From an uncultured Bacilli bacterium (GTDB taxonomy: Bacteria > Bacillota_I > Bacilli_A > RF39 > UBA660), in contig CAKPJE010000043.1 in the NCBI GenBank assembly GCA_934162555.1, positions 1-8,873 of the forward strand: a stretch of DNA of 8,873 bases, given 5' to 3'. The notes beneath the pieces were generated by a model that saw only the letters and a list, made by a program, of their open reading frames with translations, ran no database searches and was not told the DNA's origin. Positions 1-5,066 of the stretch are shown one piece after another. Numbering within the stretch: the stretch's first letter is position 1; every line of letters begins with the position of its first letter. The translations under genes were made by a program, and so were the position numbers.

Positions 1-99
1 ACTTTGGATACTTCTTATAAAAGGGTAAATGATAGTGAAGAAATTGCTAGAATAGATGATTATATAGATTCTTATACTGTTAAGAAAAAGGTTTTGTAA
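1..99 (+). CDS. 3' end of an unidentified plus-strand gene (partial)
   Basis: The frame is open from base 1 and ends at TAA 97-99, giving the last 32 residues of a protein (TLDTSYKRVNDSEEIARIDD, then a short tail ending KKKVL). The tail is charged and helical-looking and has no membrane segment. A rho-independent terminator begins inside the stop codon, which supports a genuine gene end. I do not recognise the family from this much sequence. The gene points toward the minus-strand ORF6N fragments, so the two converge at about base 100-127. Confidence 0.6.
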   Translation, partial: TLDTSYKRVNDSEEIARIDDYIDSYTVKKKVL

Positions 100-127
100 A
101 GGTAATGCTTTAATGCGTTACTTTTTT
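98..127 (+). terminator. Rho-independent terminator of the first gene
   Basis: The arm at 98-108 (aaaggtaatgc) pairs with 115-125 through eleven pairs, two of them G-T wobbles, around a 6-nt loop (tttaat). A run of six T (122-127) overlaps the 3' arm. The stem starts on the second base of the TAA stop codon. The T-run orientation fits plus-strand termination. Confidence 0.75.
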
Positions 128-207
128 CATGTTATTATAGTTATTACAACACCACGTTCTGTAAAAACTCTTAGTGCTATTCTTGACATACTCATAAAAT
201 ATTGTAC

Positions 208-251
208 TTACCTTTGTCTTTTCTTTCATTTTATCAAATGATTCTTCTAAT
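208..251. repeat. 44-bp direct repeat, left copy
   Basis: This 44-bp stretch is identical, base for base, to 880-923. On the minus strand it encodes LEESFDKMKEKTKV, the end of the coiled-coil tail of copy A. The flanks on both sides differ between the two copies. Confidence 0.95.
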
Positions 252-474
252 AAGCCTATTCTTTTATTATTTTTTAAAATCATTTCATTTATATATTTTT
301 GTTCTATTAAACTACTATTTATATATTTTCTCATCTCAACAAAAGCTCTCGTTATTTTAACATTAATTTCAGTTGCAATCCTGCTTTTTAAAAGACCAGA
401 AAGCATCATAATTCCCTGTTCTGTTAAAACATAAGGAAGATACTTAATGTGCATTCCACTAGAATTATCTTTTT

Positions 475-505
475 TGTTTAAGGTCACAAATTGTGACCTT
501 AAACA
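475..505. repeat. Perfect palindrome in ORF6N copy A
   Basis: The arms 475-489 (tgtttaaggtcacaa) and 491-505 are exact reverse complements, 15 bp each, around a single central base (490). On the coding strand they cover the codons for L-R-S-Q-F-V-T-L: codon TCA (Ser) pairs with TGA, formed from the last two bases of GTG (Val) plus the first base of the Thr codon. This is the same codon register as the palindromes in copies B, C and D. Confidence 0.95.
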
Positions 506-509
506 TATA

Positions 510-815
510 TTATTTTTTTCTTGTGTAAATTCCTTGTTCCGTAAATACATATGGATTTTTTCTGACACCACCATAACCATTTAATCTTGAAGTTTCATTT
601 TGAAACTTCAAGATTAAATACTCATCTTTATTTAATTGAAAATAAAAATCATTAGGAAATCTATTTATGTTTCTTTTTACTGCCAAATTAATTGTCTTTG
701 TCCCATTCTTACATTGATAAAGTTTTGCTAATTCACTATCTAACATTACTTGTTTTCCCCTTATTTCATATATCATATCTTCTATCTTTCTATCATCAAT
801 TATTATTTCATTCAT
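510..815 (-). pseudogene. ORF6N-domain protein fragment B (N-terminal part, truncated)
   Basis: Encodes 101 residues with a typical ORF6N N-terminus: IYEIRGKQVMLDSELAKLY (residues 15-33), AVKRNINRFPNDFYFQL (45-61), LKFQNETS (69-76) and NPYVFTEQGIYT (87-98), then it stops after RKK. The family normally continues for another 100 or more residues through MLS, the RAFV helix and a coiled coil. Here the frame runs instead into the middle of fragment A, which repeats the same LRSQ-to-TEQG region in another frame. The start is well supported: AGGAGG lies 7 nt upstream of ATG 813-815. This is the best-preserved 5' end of the cluster and could still make a truncated DNA-binding domain. The likely ancestral role is phage- or plasmid-type antirepressor or DNA binding. 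Whether it is expressed cannot be told from the sequence. Confidence 0.8.
579..619. repeat. Perfect palindrome in ORF6N copy B
   Basis: The arms 579-597 (atttaatcttgaagtttca) and 601-619 are exact reverse complements, 19 bp each, with a 3-nt spacer (ttt). It is the longest of the four. On the coding strand it spans L-I-L-K-F-Q-N-E-T-S-R-L-N. Codon TTT (Phe) pairs with AAA, formed from the last two bases of GAA (Glu) plus the first base of the Thr codon. The register matches copies A, C and D but the sequence differs. Confidence 0.95.
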
Positions 816-832
816 TTATTTTCCTCCTTCAT

Positions 833-874
833 ATATTTTAATAAGACCTTTCACAATTCTCCTTATTAAAATAT
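833..874. repeat. Inverted repeat between ORF6N copies C and B
   Basis: The arms 833-845 (atattttaataag) and 862-874 are exact 13-bp reverse complements around a 16-nt loop. The repeat lies just upstream of the ribosome-binding site of copy B and includes the apparent stop codon (866-868) of copy C. There is no strong T-run on either side, so it looks more like a decayed terminator or a regulatory hairpin than an active terminator. Confidence 0.6.
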
Positions 875-879
875 TTTAT

Positions 880-923
880 TTACCTTTGTCTTTTCTTTCA
901 TTTTATCAAATGATTCTTCTAAT
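880..923. repeat. 44-bp direct repeat, right copy
   Basis: Exact duplicate of 208-251. Here it encodes the same LEESFDKMKEKTKV tail at the end of copy C, followed by NKIF and a stop (866-868). It joins abruptly to the degenerate middle of copy C at about base 924, consistent with an internal deletion. Confidence 0.95.
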
Positions 924-1003
924 TTTTAACATTCTCTTTTCATGATTTAAAACAATTGAGCTAAGTGAAAACATAAGAATTTTCCCTCCATGACTTTTTA
1001 AAT

Positions 1004-1028
1004 TTGAAGTCCCAAATTGGGACTTCAA
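1004..1028. repeat. Perfect palindrome in ORF6N copy C
   Basis: The arms 1004-1015 (ttgaagtcccaa) and 1017-1028 are exact 12-bp reverse complements around one central base (1016). Coding-strand codons are L-K-S-Q-F-G-T-S. TCC (Ser) pairs with GGA, formed from the last two bases of GGG (Gly) plus the first base of the Thr codon. Pairing can continue outward past one wobble. Confidence 0.95.
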
Positions 1029-1140
1029 GTTATTATATTCTGCTCCTGATAATCGAAACATATACCTGAATTTATTTATATGTTGTTTTGGTGCCATTTG
1101 AATACTCACATAAAATAGCAAAATCACTATCCAACATTAC

Positions 1141-1236
1141 CTTTTTTTCTATATGATTTGCGGTTTCATTTTGAAACCGCAATATTTTTATATCCTCAGC
1201 ACTAATTTGAAAATAAGAATCATTAGGAAATATATT
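1141..1236 (-). pseudogene. ORF6N-domain protein fragment D (central piece only)
   Basis: An open frame without a start codon reads FPNDSYFQISAEDIKILRFQ and then NETANH, clearly equivalent to RFPNDFYFQLNKDEYLILKFQNETS of copy B. It then continues in frame into the N-terminal block of copy C (IEKKVMLDSD). A stop (1237-1239) lies immediately upstream. A ribosome-binding-site-like GGAGG (1240-1244 read on the minus strand) precedes it, suggesting that the first 50 or so codons were deleted and the old leader fused to the middle of the domain. It is only about 30 codons of family sequence and is not expected to be functional. Confidence 0.7.
1158..1182. repeat. Perfect palindrome in ORF6N copy D
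   Basis: The arms 1158-1168 (ttgcggtttca) and 1172-1182 are exact 11-bp reverse complements with a 3-nt spacer. Coding-strand codons are L-R-F-Q-N-E-T-A. The inner part matches copy B (F-Q-N-E) but the outer part has changed in both arms together: AAG/CTT in copy B is CGG/CCG here. Confidence 0.95.
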
Positions 1237-1281
1237 TTATCCTCCATATATACTATACGACAAAAAAATCAAAAATCCTTC

Positions 1282-1332
1282 AAAAAAGGTAATACTTTAT
1301 AACCTTACAGGGTTAAATTCAAGTATTACCTT
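1282..1332 (-). terminator. Terminator of priA, overlapping its coding end
   Basis: The arms 1286-1297 (aaggtaatactt) and 1321-1332 are exact 12-bp reverse complements. The 23-nt loop contains a smaller inner stem (taacc/ggtta). In the minus-strand transcript the stem is followed by a U-run (complement of 1282-1287). The 5' arm lies inside the last codons of priA, and the stop codon (1297-1299) touches the 3' arm. Confidence 0.85.
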
Positions 1333-3435
1333 TATTTTACTTTCTCTATATTTATTATTTATATATTTTATTTTCTCATATATACTTTTATATTCCTTAT
1401 ATTTAATAATTATTTGAACACAATATATATTATTTATTTTAGGAATTAAAGCAGCTGATGGACCAAGAACTGTTATATCATTTTGTTTTAAATAATTAAC
1501 TATCTTTTCTCCCTCATTAAAACAATTATCAATATTTTTATCCATTATTTTAATCAATAAAATATCACAATAAGGAGGATAATTTAATTTTTTTCTCATC
1601 TGCATTTCAATATCATAAAAACTCTTATAATCATTTGCAGCAGCTAAACGAATACTATAATGATCAATATTAAATCCTTGGATAATAACTTCACCCTTTT
1701 TAGAACTTCTACCCGATCTACCAGAAACTTGATTTAAAAGTTCAAACGTTCTCTCTCCACTTCTAAAATCAGGAATATTTAATGAAGCATCACCATTTAT
1801 AACACCAACCAAAGTTACATTATTAAAATCTAATCCCTTTGCTATCATTTGAGTCCCAATCAAAATATCATAATCATGATTTGCAAACGATTCAATTATT
1901 TTCTCATGAGAACCTTTTTTACTAGTCGTATCAACATCCATCCTAATTACCCTAGCATTAAACATTTCTTTTACAGTTTCTTCTAATTTCTCCGTACCAA
2001 ACCCAAATGATTTAAGACTCTTTGATTTACATTTAGGACATATAGAAGCTATATTTTCCTCATAATTACAATAGTGACATTTTAATTTATTATTTGTTTT
2101 ATGTAAAACGAGGGGAATATCACAGTTAGGACATTTAATAGTTTCAGCACATTCAGAACAAACTAAACTAGTTGTATAACCTCTCCTATTAAGCAGAATA
2201 ATTATTTGCTCATTTTTAATTAGTCTTTCAATTATTTTATTTTTTAAAGTACTAGATATAATACGATTACCCTTTTTAAACTCTTCACACATATCAACCA
2301 ATTCAACCACTGGCATTTGCTTATTAACTCTATTTTTAAGTTCTATTAATTCATAAATTTTTAATTTTGCTCTTGTATAACTTTCAATCGAAGGAGTTGC
2401 ACTCCCTAGTACAACCTTGGCATTATGAGTTTTCCCTCTTTTTAAAGCAATATCAATTGCATTATAAGTTGGCATATTTTCTTGATGATAAGAACTAGAA
2501 TGTTCCTCATCAACTACAATTAAACCTATATTAGTAAGAGGTGCGAATATAGCACTTCTTGCACCAACAACAATACTTACCTTTTTATTTACTATTTTGC
2601 GCCACTCATCATATTTTTCGCCATCAGAAAGTCTACTATGTAAGATTGCTACATTACCCTTAAATCTTGACTTAAATATACTTGTTAATTGAGGAGTTAA
2701 ACTTATCTCTGGTACTAGTACTATTACTTCTTTTTTTTCTTGCAAAATTTCATCTATTATATGCATATAAACTTCTGTTTTACCAGATCCCGTTACTCCG
2801 TGCAAAAGAAATGGTTTAAACCCTTTAGCACTCGTTACTATATCAACGGCTTTTTGTTGTTCCTCATTTAAAATAACTTTTTGATACTCTTTTATTTCCT
2901 TATCTTTTAATCTACTTATTTCCTCTTCTACTTCTTTTAAAATACCTTTTTTAATTAAATCTTTGGTTATATACATTGAAATATTATTTAATTCTTTCTT
3001 TAAAACTTTACCATTTTTTTTAACTAAATCATATATTTCTTTTCTTTTACCTTCTAATTTTACATCTTCATTAACTTTTACATATGTTTCATATTTAATA
3101 TTAACTTTGGTACCATTTTGGGCTTTCAAAGCTTTAGGAAGCATTGTTTGATAACTACTAGATAATGTACATAGTGTTTTTTTACAAATATATTTTCCAA
3201 GTTCTAGCATTTCATCATTTAAAACAGGTTCTTCATCTACTAGCGCGATGATATCTTTTGTATCATAATCTGGTTTATTATCATTTATTTCAACAACAAA
3301 ACCTTCTAAATGCATTTTACCAAATGGTACAAGGACTCTTTCACCTATTTTAACATCTAAATTACTAGGAATTTTATATGTAAATATTTTATCTACACAT
3401 TTATTTGTTAATTCTACTACTACACCTGCATACAT
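1297..3435 (-). CDS. priA: Primosomal protein PriA, replication-restart 3'-5' helicase
   Basis: PriA recognises collapsed replication forks and D-loops, unwinds the lagging-strand end and starts reloading of the replicative helicase. The 712-residue product carries the whole family layout. The N-terminal DNA-binding region begins MYAGVVVELTNKCVDKIFTY. Walker A is GVTGSGKT (213-220) and the DEEH box is at 309-312. Motif III is GSATPS (344-349). Eight zinc-binding cysteines (426, 429, 435, 438, 453, 456, 466, 469) are all present. Motif V is GTQMIAKG (527-534), motif VI is QVSGRSGR (569-576), and a C-terminal domain follows. It is shorter than the Bacillus protein (about 800 residues), mainly in the N-terminal part, but no core motif is missing. 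ATG 3433-3435 has AAAGGAGG 6 nt upstream. It is transcribed from its own promoter at 3461-3489 and ends in its own terminator. Confidence 0.97.
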   Translation of the reverse strand: MYAGVVVELTNKCVDKIFTYKIPSNLDVKIGERVLVPFGKMHLEGFVVEINDNKPDYDTKDIIALVDEEPVLNDEMLELGKYICKKTLCTLSSSYQTMLPKALKAQNGTKVNIKYETYVKVNEDVKLEGKRKEIYDLVKKNGKVLKKELNNISMYITKDLIKKGILKEVEEEISRLKDKEIKEYQKVILNEEQQKAVDIVTSAKGFKPFLLHGVTGSGKTEVYMHIIDEILQEKKEVIVLVPEISLTPQLTSIFKSRFKGNVAILHSRLSDGEKYDEWRKIVNKKVSIVVGARSAIFAPLTNIGLIVVDEEHSSSYHQENMPTYNAIDIALKRGKTHNAKVVLGSATPSIESYTRAKLKIYELIELKNRVNKQMPVVELVDMCEEFKKGNRIISSTLKNKIIERLIKNEQIIILLNRRGYTTSLVCSECAETIKCPNCDIPLVLHKTNNKLKCHYCNYEENIASICPKCKSKSLKSFGFGTEKLEETVKEMFNARVIRMDVDTTSKKGSHEKIIESFANHDYDILIGTQMIAKGLDFNNVTLVGVINGDASLNIPDFRSGERTFELLNQVSGRSGRSSKKGEVIIQGFNIDHYSIRLAAANDYKSFYDIEMQMRKKLNYPPYCDILLIKIMDKNIDNCFNEGEKIVNYLKQNDITVLGPSAALIPKINNIYCVQIIIKYKEYKSIYEKIKYINNKYRESKIKVILEFNPVRL

Positions 3436-3441
3436 AAAAAG

Positions 3442-3489
3442 CCTCCTTTAATGTAATTAAATTATACACTTTGAAAAAAATTAAAACAA
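3442..3489 (-). promoter_or_regulatory. priA promoter and ribosome-binding site
   Basis: Read on the minus strand: -35 TTGTTT (3484-3489), a 17-nt spacer and a consensus -10 TATAAT (3461-3466). AAAGGAGG follows at 3442-3449, six bases before the priA ATG. This is a sigma-A-type promoter by sequence match. It lies just past the terminator of the upstream gene, so priA appears to be an independent transcription unit. Confidence 0.75.
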
Positions 3490-3493
3490 GTAA

Positions 3494-3515
3494 AAAAGTA
3501 TATTTCTATACTTTT
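3494..3515 (-). terminator. Terminator of the 440-residue gene
   Basis: The arms 3494-3502 (aaaagtata) and 3507-3515 are exact 9-bp reverse complements closing a GAAA tetraloop in the minus-strand RNA, followed by U residues. The stop codon TAG (3506-3508) lies at the loop junction, so the last two codons before it form the 5' arm. Confidence 0.75.
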
Positions 3516-4828
3516 AGTTTTTTATCTTTTTTCTCTAAATTGAATTCAATTAGATTTACAATTGTATTAATCATTGCTTTACTATCTAAACTTTCATTTA
3601 TTTCTTCTGGTTTATAACTAGGATATATTTGCACAAGTACCTTTTTTAAGATTGTAGATACAGGTACATTTCTAAATTCTTCATTATTTTTTATCATTTT
3701 TTCAATAATATTAACTACTTTCTGACGATCACGATTATTGTTAAGGTATAGTTCTACCAAAAAGCTTAAAAAATCTTCTGATGTTTTATATTGTTCTTCT
3801 TTTGCCATAGAAATTTCATCAGCATAGATAGAATTTACAAACATTTCAATCTTATCAGGAAGACTTACATTTTTTGAAACTTTTGCATCTATTATTTTAG
3901 CAACATCTTCACTAGTTAATTTGGACTCTAAATTATACCTATAATCAAATTTCCCCTCGCCTCTTGTAAATCCAAGAGCATTATTTCTTGTTATATATTT
4001 GTATATTGCACTATAGACTTGTTCTATTCCGTATTTTTTTCTAGTTGCTTCCATTGCTTCTAATAATGGTTTACTTGATTTTTCTGGTTTTATATCATAA
4101 TCACATATTTCATTAATAGTAATACCAGATTTTACTTTTGATGCAATTTCACAGATCATTTTTTCATCACATTCAGGCATCCTTGCACTAATTTGCTTCA
4201 AATAATTACTATAGCTATTTGCATTTAAAACCATTCCTTTGTTTAAACATCCAGCAAGTATTTGAGATAGAAAATAATTATAAGATTCATCGCCATCTCT
4301 AGTAACACCAATCCCATTAAAATTTGCTGTAAGTGGGTTTAAAAATCCTAACTCTTTTTTTATTTCATCATCATTAATAATAAAGTCAATTATTTTTTGG
4401 ACATTTTCTTTTGGTGTTCTTATTACTAAATCATCATTTCTAATTTCTTCTGATACTTTTGATGAATGAGCAATATTATTTGCACGCATATATTCAAATA
4501 TTCTAGTAATATTTCTATCTAAATTATGTTTTTTTAATGGGACATATAATTTTATGGCTTTTTGAACATTAAACATACCACTTCCGAAATAACAAAAGTA
4601 ATGTTCTTTTGAAGCAAAAACATCTATTCCTGGTCTTGTTTTAAACCTGTCATCCCATATATTAAATAGTGGTCTAATATTTTTTTCTGTCTCCATTACT
4701 CCATAATTAATTAAAAGTGTATAAACCATATCGGTATCAATTATAAATTCCGAATTTCTTTCTTTATTATAGCTATATAATTGATTAAGATATGTAAAAA
4801 AAGCATCCATATATTCTTTATTAGGCAT
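3506..4828 (-). CDS. Unrecognised 440-residue cytoplasmic protein
   Basis: I do not recognise this family. The product is soluble-looking, with no signal peptide or membrane segment, and is largely helical and charged. Conserved-looking blocks are FNIWDDRFKTRPGIDVFAS (residues 55-73), AIKLYVPL (91-98) and HSSKVSEEIRNDDLVIR (121-137). The last two read like strands and a helix of a mixed alpha/beta domain of the kind seen in some HopA1-type effector-like proteins, but that resemblance is only an impression from memory. Residues from about 230 on are helix-rich with many Lys and Glu. The ATG at 4826-4828 has a GGAGG 12 nt upstream, which is rather far, and it overlaps the stop of the small acidic gene upstream by 8 nt (ATGCCTAA), suggesting translational coupling. 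The in-frame ATG at residue 7 is the only nearby alternative start. It is transcribed convergently to nothing and sits between priA and the divergent recU promoter. Confidence 0.85.
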   Translation of the reverse strand: MPNKEYMDAFFTYLNQLYSYNKERNSEFIIDTDMVYTLLINYGVMETEKNIRPLFNIWDDRFKTRPGIDVFASKEHYFCYFGSGMFNVQKAIKLYVPLKKHNLDRNITRIFEYMRANNIAHSSKVSEEIRNDDLVIRTPKENVQKIIDFIINDDEIKKELGFLNPLTANFNGIGVTRDGDESYNYFLSQILAGCLNKGMVLNANSYSNYLKQISARMPECDEKMICEIASKVKSGITINEICDYDIKPEKSSKPLLEAMEATRKKYGIEQVYSAIYKYITRNNALGFTRGEGKFDYRYNLESKLTSEDVAKIIDAKVSKNVSLPDKIEMFVNSIYADEISMAKEEQYKTSEDFLSFLVELYLNNNRDRQKVVNIIEKMIKNNEEFRNVPVSTILKKVLVQIYPSYKPEEINESLDSKAMINTIVNLIEFNLEKKDKKLKV

Positions 4829-4949
4829 ATTCTTTTAATTCCTCCAAAACTTCACTTAAATCGATAGTATCTTCTAAATCTATACCATCATTAGTTTCAA
4901 TTTCATCTTCAGTAATTACTTTAATTTCCTTACCGTCTAAATCATACAT
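4821..4949 (-). CDS. Small acidic protein, 42 residues, overlapping the next gene
   Basis: A short frame reads MYDLDGKEIKVITEDEIETN and continues through an acidic stretch to VLEELKEYA and a TAA stop (4821-4823). It is rich in Asp and Glu and has no membrane segment. The start chosen is ATG 4947-4949, with GGTGAT a few bases upstream. In-frame ATGs at 4961 and 4967 would give 46 or 48 residues but lack a clear ribosome-binding site and sit very close to the putative -10. Its stop codon lies 8 nt inside the 440-residue gene, and its 3' end carries that gene's GGAGG. The overlap and the lack of any other gene in this gap support a real coupled gene. The function is unknown; it may be a partner of the downstream protein (inference). 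Confidence 0.6.
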   Translation of the reverse strand: MYDLDGKEIKVITEDEIETNDGIDLEDTIDLSEVLEELKEYA

Positions 4950-4975
4950 AACTATCACCATATTCATGGTATCAC

Positions 4976-5003
4976 ATTTTACACTTTTTTACAATATCTT
5001 AAA
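4976..5003 (-). promoter_or_regulatory. Possible promoter of the small acidic gene and its 440-residue partner
   Basis: Minus strand: -10 TAAAAT (4976-4981) and a weak -35 TTTAAG (4998-5003) with a 16-nt spacer. The position is right for the ATG at 4949 with a leader of roughly 20 nt. The -35 match is poor and the region is very AT-rich, so this is tentative. Confidence 0.3.
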
Positions 5004-5044
5004 ATACAAAAATTAGGTATCTTTTTTTTTATATAAATTTATAG

Positions 5045-5065
5045 TATAATATCTTTGGTGAGGTG
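5045..5065 (+). promoter_or_regulatory. recU-ponA promoter -10 and ribosome-binding site
   Basis: A consensus TATAAT lies at 5045-5050. At 17 nt upstream there is only an all-T -35 (5022-5027). The ribosome-binding site GAGGTG (5060-5065) precedes ATG 5067. Transcription would start near 5057, leaving a leader of only about 10 nt. The short spacing between site and start codon is a little unusual. Confidence 0.5.
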
Positions 5066-5066
5066 T

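Larger units (their letters stand above)
110..580 (-). pseudogene. ORF6N-domain protein fragment A (C-terminal two thirds)
   Basis: The open frame could encode 156 residues, but only from about residue 17 onward does it resemble the ORF6N (phage antirepressor-type DNA-binding) family. It shows LRSQFVT at residues 27-33, LPYVLTEQGIMMLSGLL at 48-64, then a helical EINVKITRAFVEMRKYI segment and a coiled-coil-like tail with LEESFDKMKEKTKV at 111-124. The first 14 or so residues are an out-of-frame reading of fragment B, so the apparent start at 580 is not a real gene start. The family N-terminus (IRGKQVMLDSxLAxLY) is missing; fragment B lies where it would be but in another frame, and B repeats the palindrome-to-TEQG region. 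After KTKV the tail departs from what I expect of the family and may be frameshifted. Its 3' end faces the terminator of the plus-strand gene. The family assignment is firm; non-functionality is inferred. Confidence 0.8.
866..1150 (-). pseudogene. ORF6N-domain protein fragment C (frameshifted, near full span)
   Basis: Reading down the minus strand, one frame gives KKVMLDSDFAILCEYSNGTKTTYK then a stop (1072-1074). A second frame gives INKFRYMFRLSGAEYNNLKSQFGTSN then SHGG, matching the family RFPxxFMFRLTxEEYNNLKSQ stretch. A third frame around 970-985 gives SYVFT followed at once by a stop, where the family has PYVFTEQG. The second frame then gives SSIVLNHEK, where the family has SSVLNxEK. Finally a further frame gives LEESFDKMKEKTKVNKIF and a stop at 866-868. 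The order of family blocks is right but at least three frame changes and small deletions separate them, so this is a dead gene. One open stretch (906-1127) lacks a convincing ribosome-binding site. It sits directly downstream of fragment D and upstream of the ribosome-binding site of copy B. Confidence 0.75.

Noticed and set aside
110..815. Copies B and A as one gene with a single frameshift
   Set aside because: The LRSQ/LKFQ-to-TEQG region is present in both, so a simple frameshift does not explain it; a partial tandem duplication or fusion is needed.
475..1182. Spaced palindromes considered as a CRISPR array or a REP/BIME-type repeat family
   Set aside because: Spacing is irregular (about 109, 417 and 154 bp between centres), the repeat sequences differ, and each sits at the same codons of a recognisable protein family.
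130..1240. Insertion sequence or transposon remnant
   Set aside because: No transposase motifs, no terminal inverted repeats at the edges and no target-site duplication seen. The fragments are all ORF6N-type.
2963..3151. Plus-strand open frame of about 62 codons inside priA
   Set aside because: Antisense to a well-conserved gene, with no ribosome-binding site and low-complexity composition. Similar shadow frames inside recU and ponA were dropped for the same reason.
4951..4976. Operator-like repeat (two ATCAC boxes and an accat/atggt mini-hairpin) upstream of the small acidic gene
   Set aside because: The matches are five bases long in very AT-rich DNA and partly lie in possible coding sequence; too weak to call.
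5055..5066. TTG start four codons upstream for recU
   Set aside because: It lies over the ribosome-binding site and almost at the predicted transcription start. Family proteins begin at the ATG at 5067.
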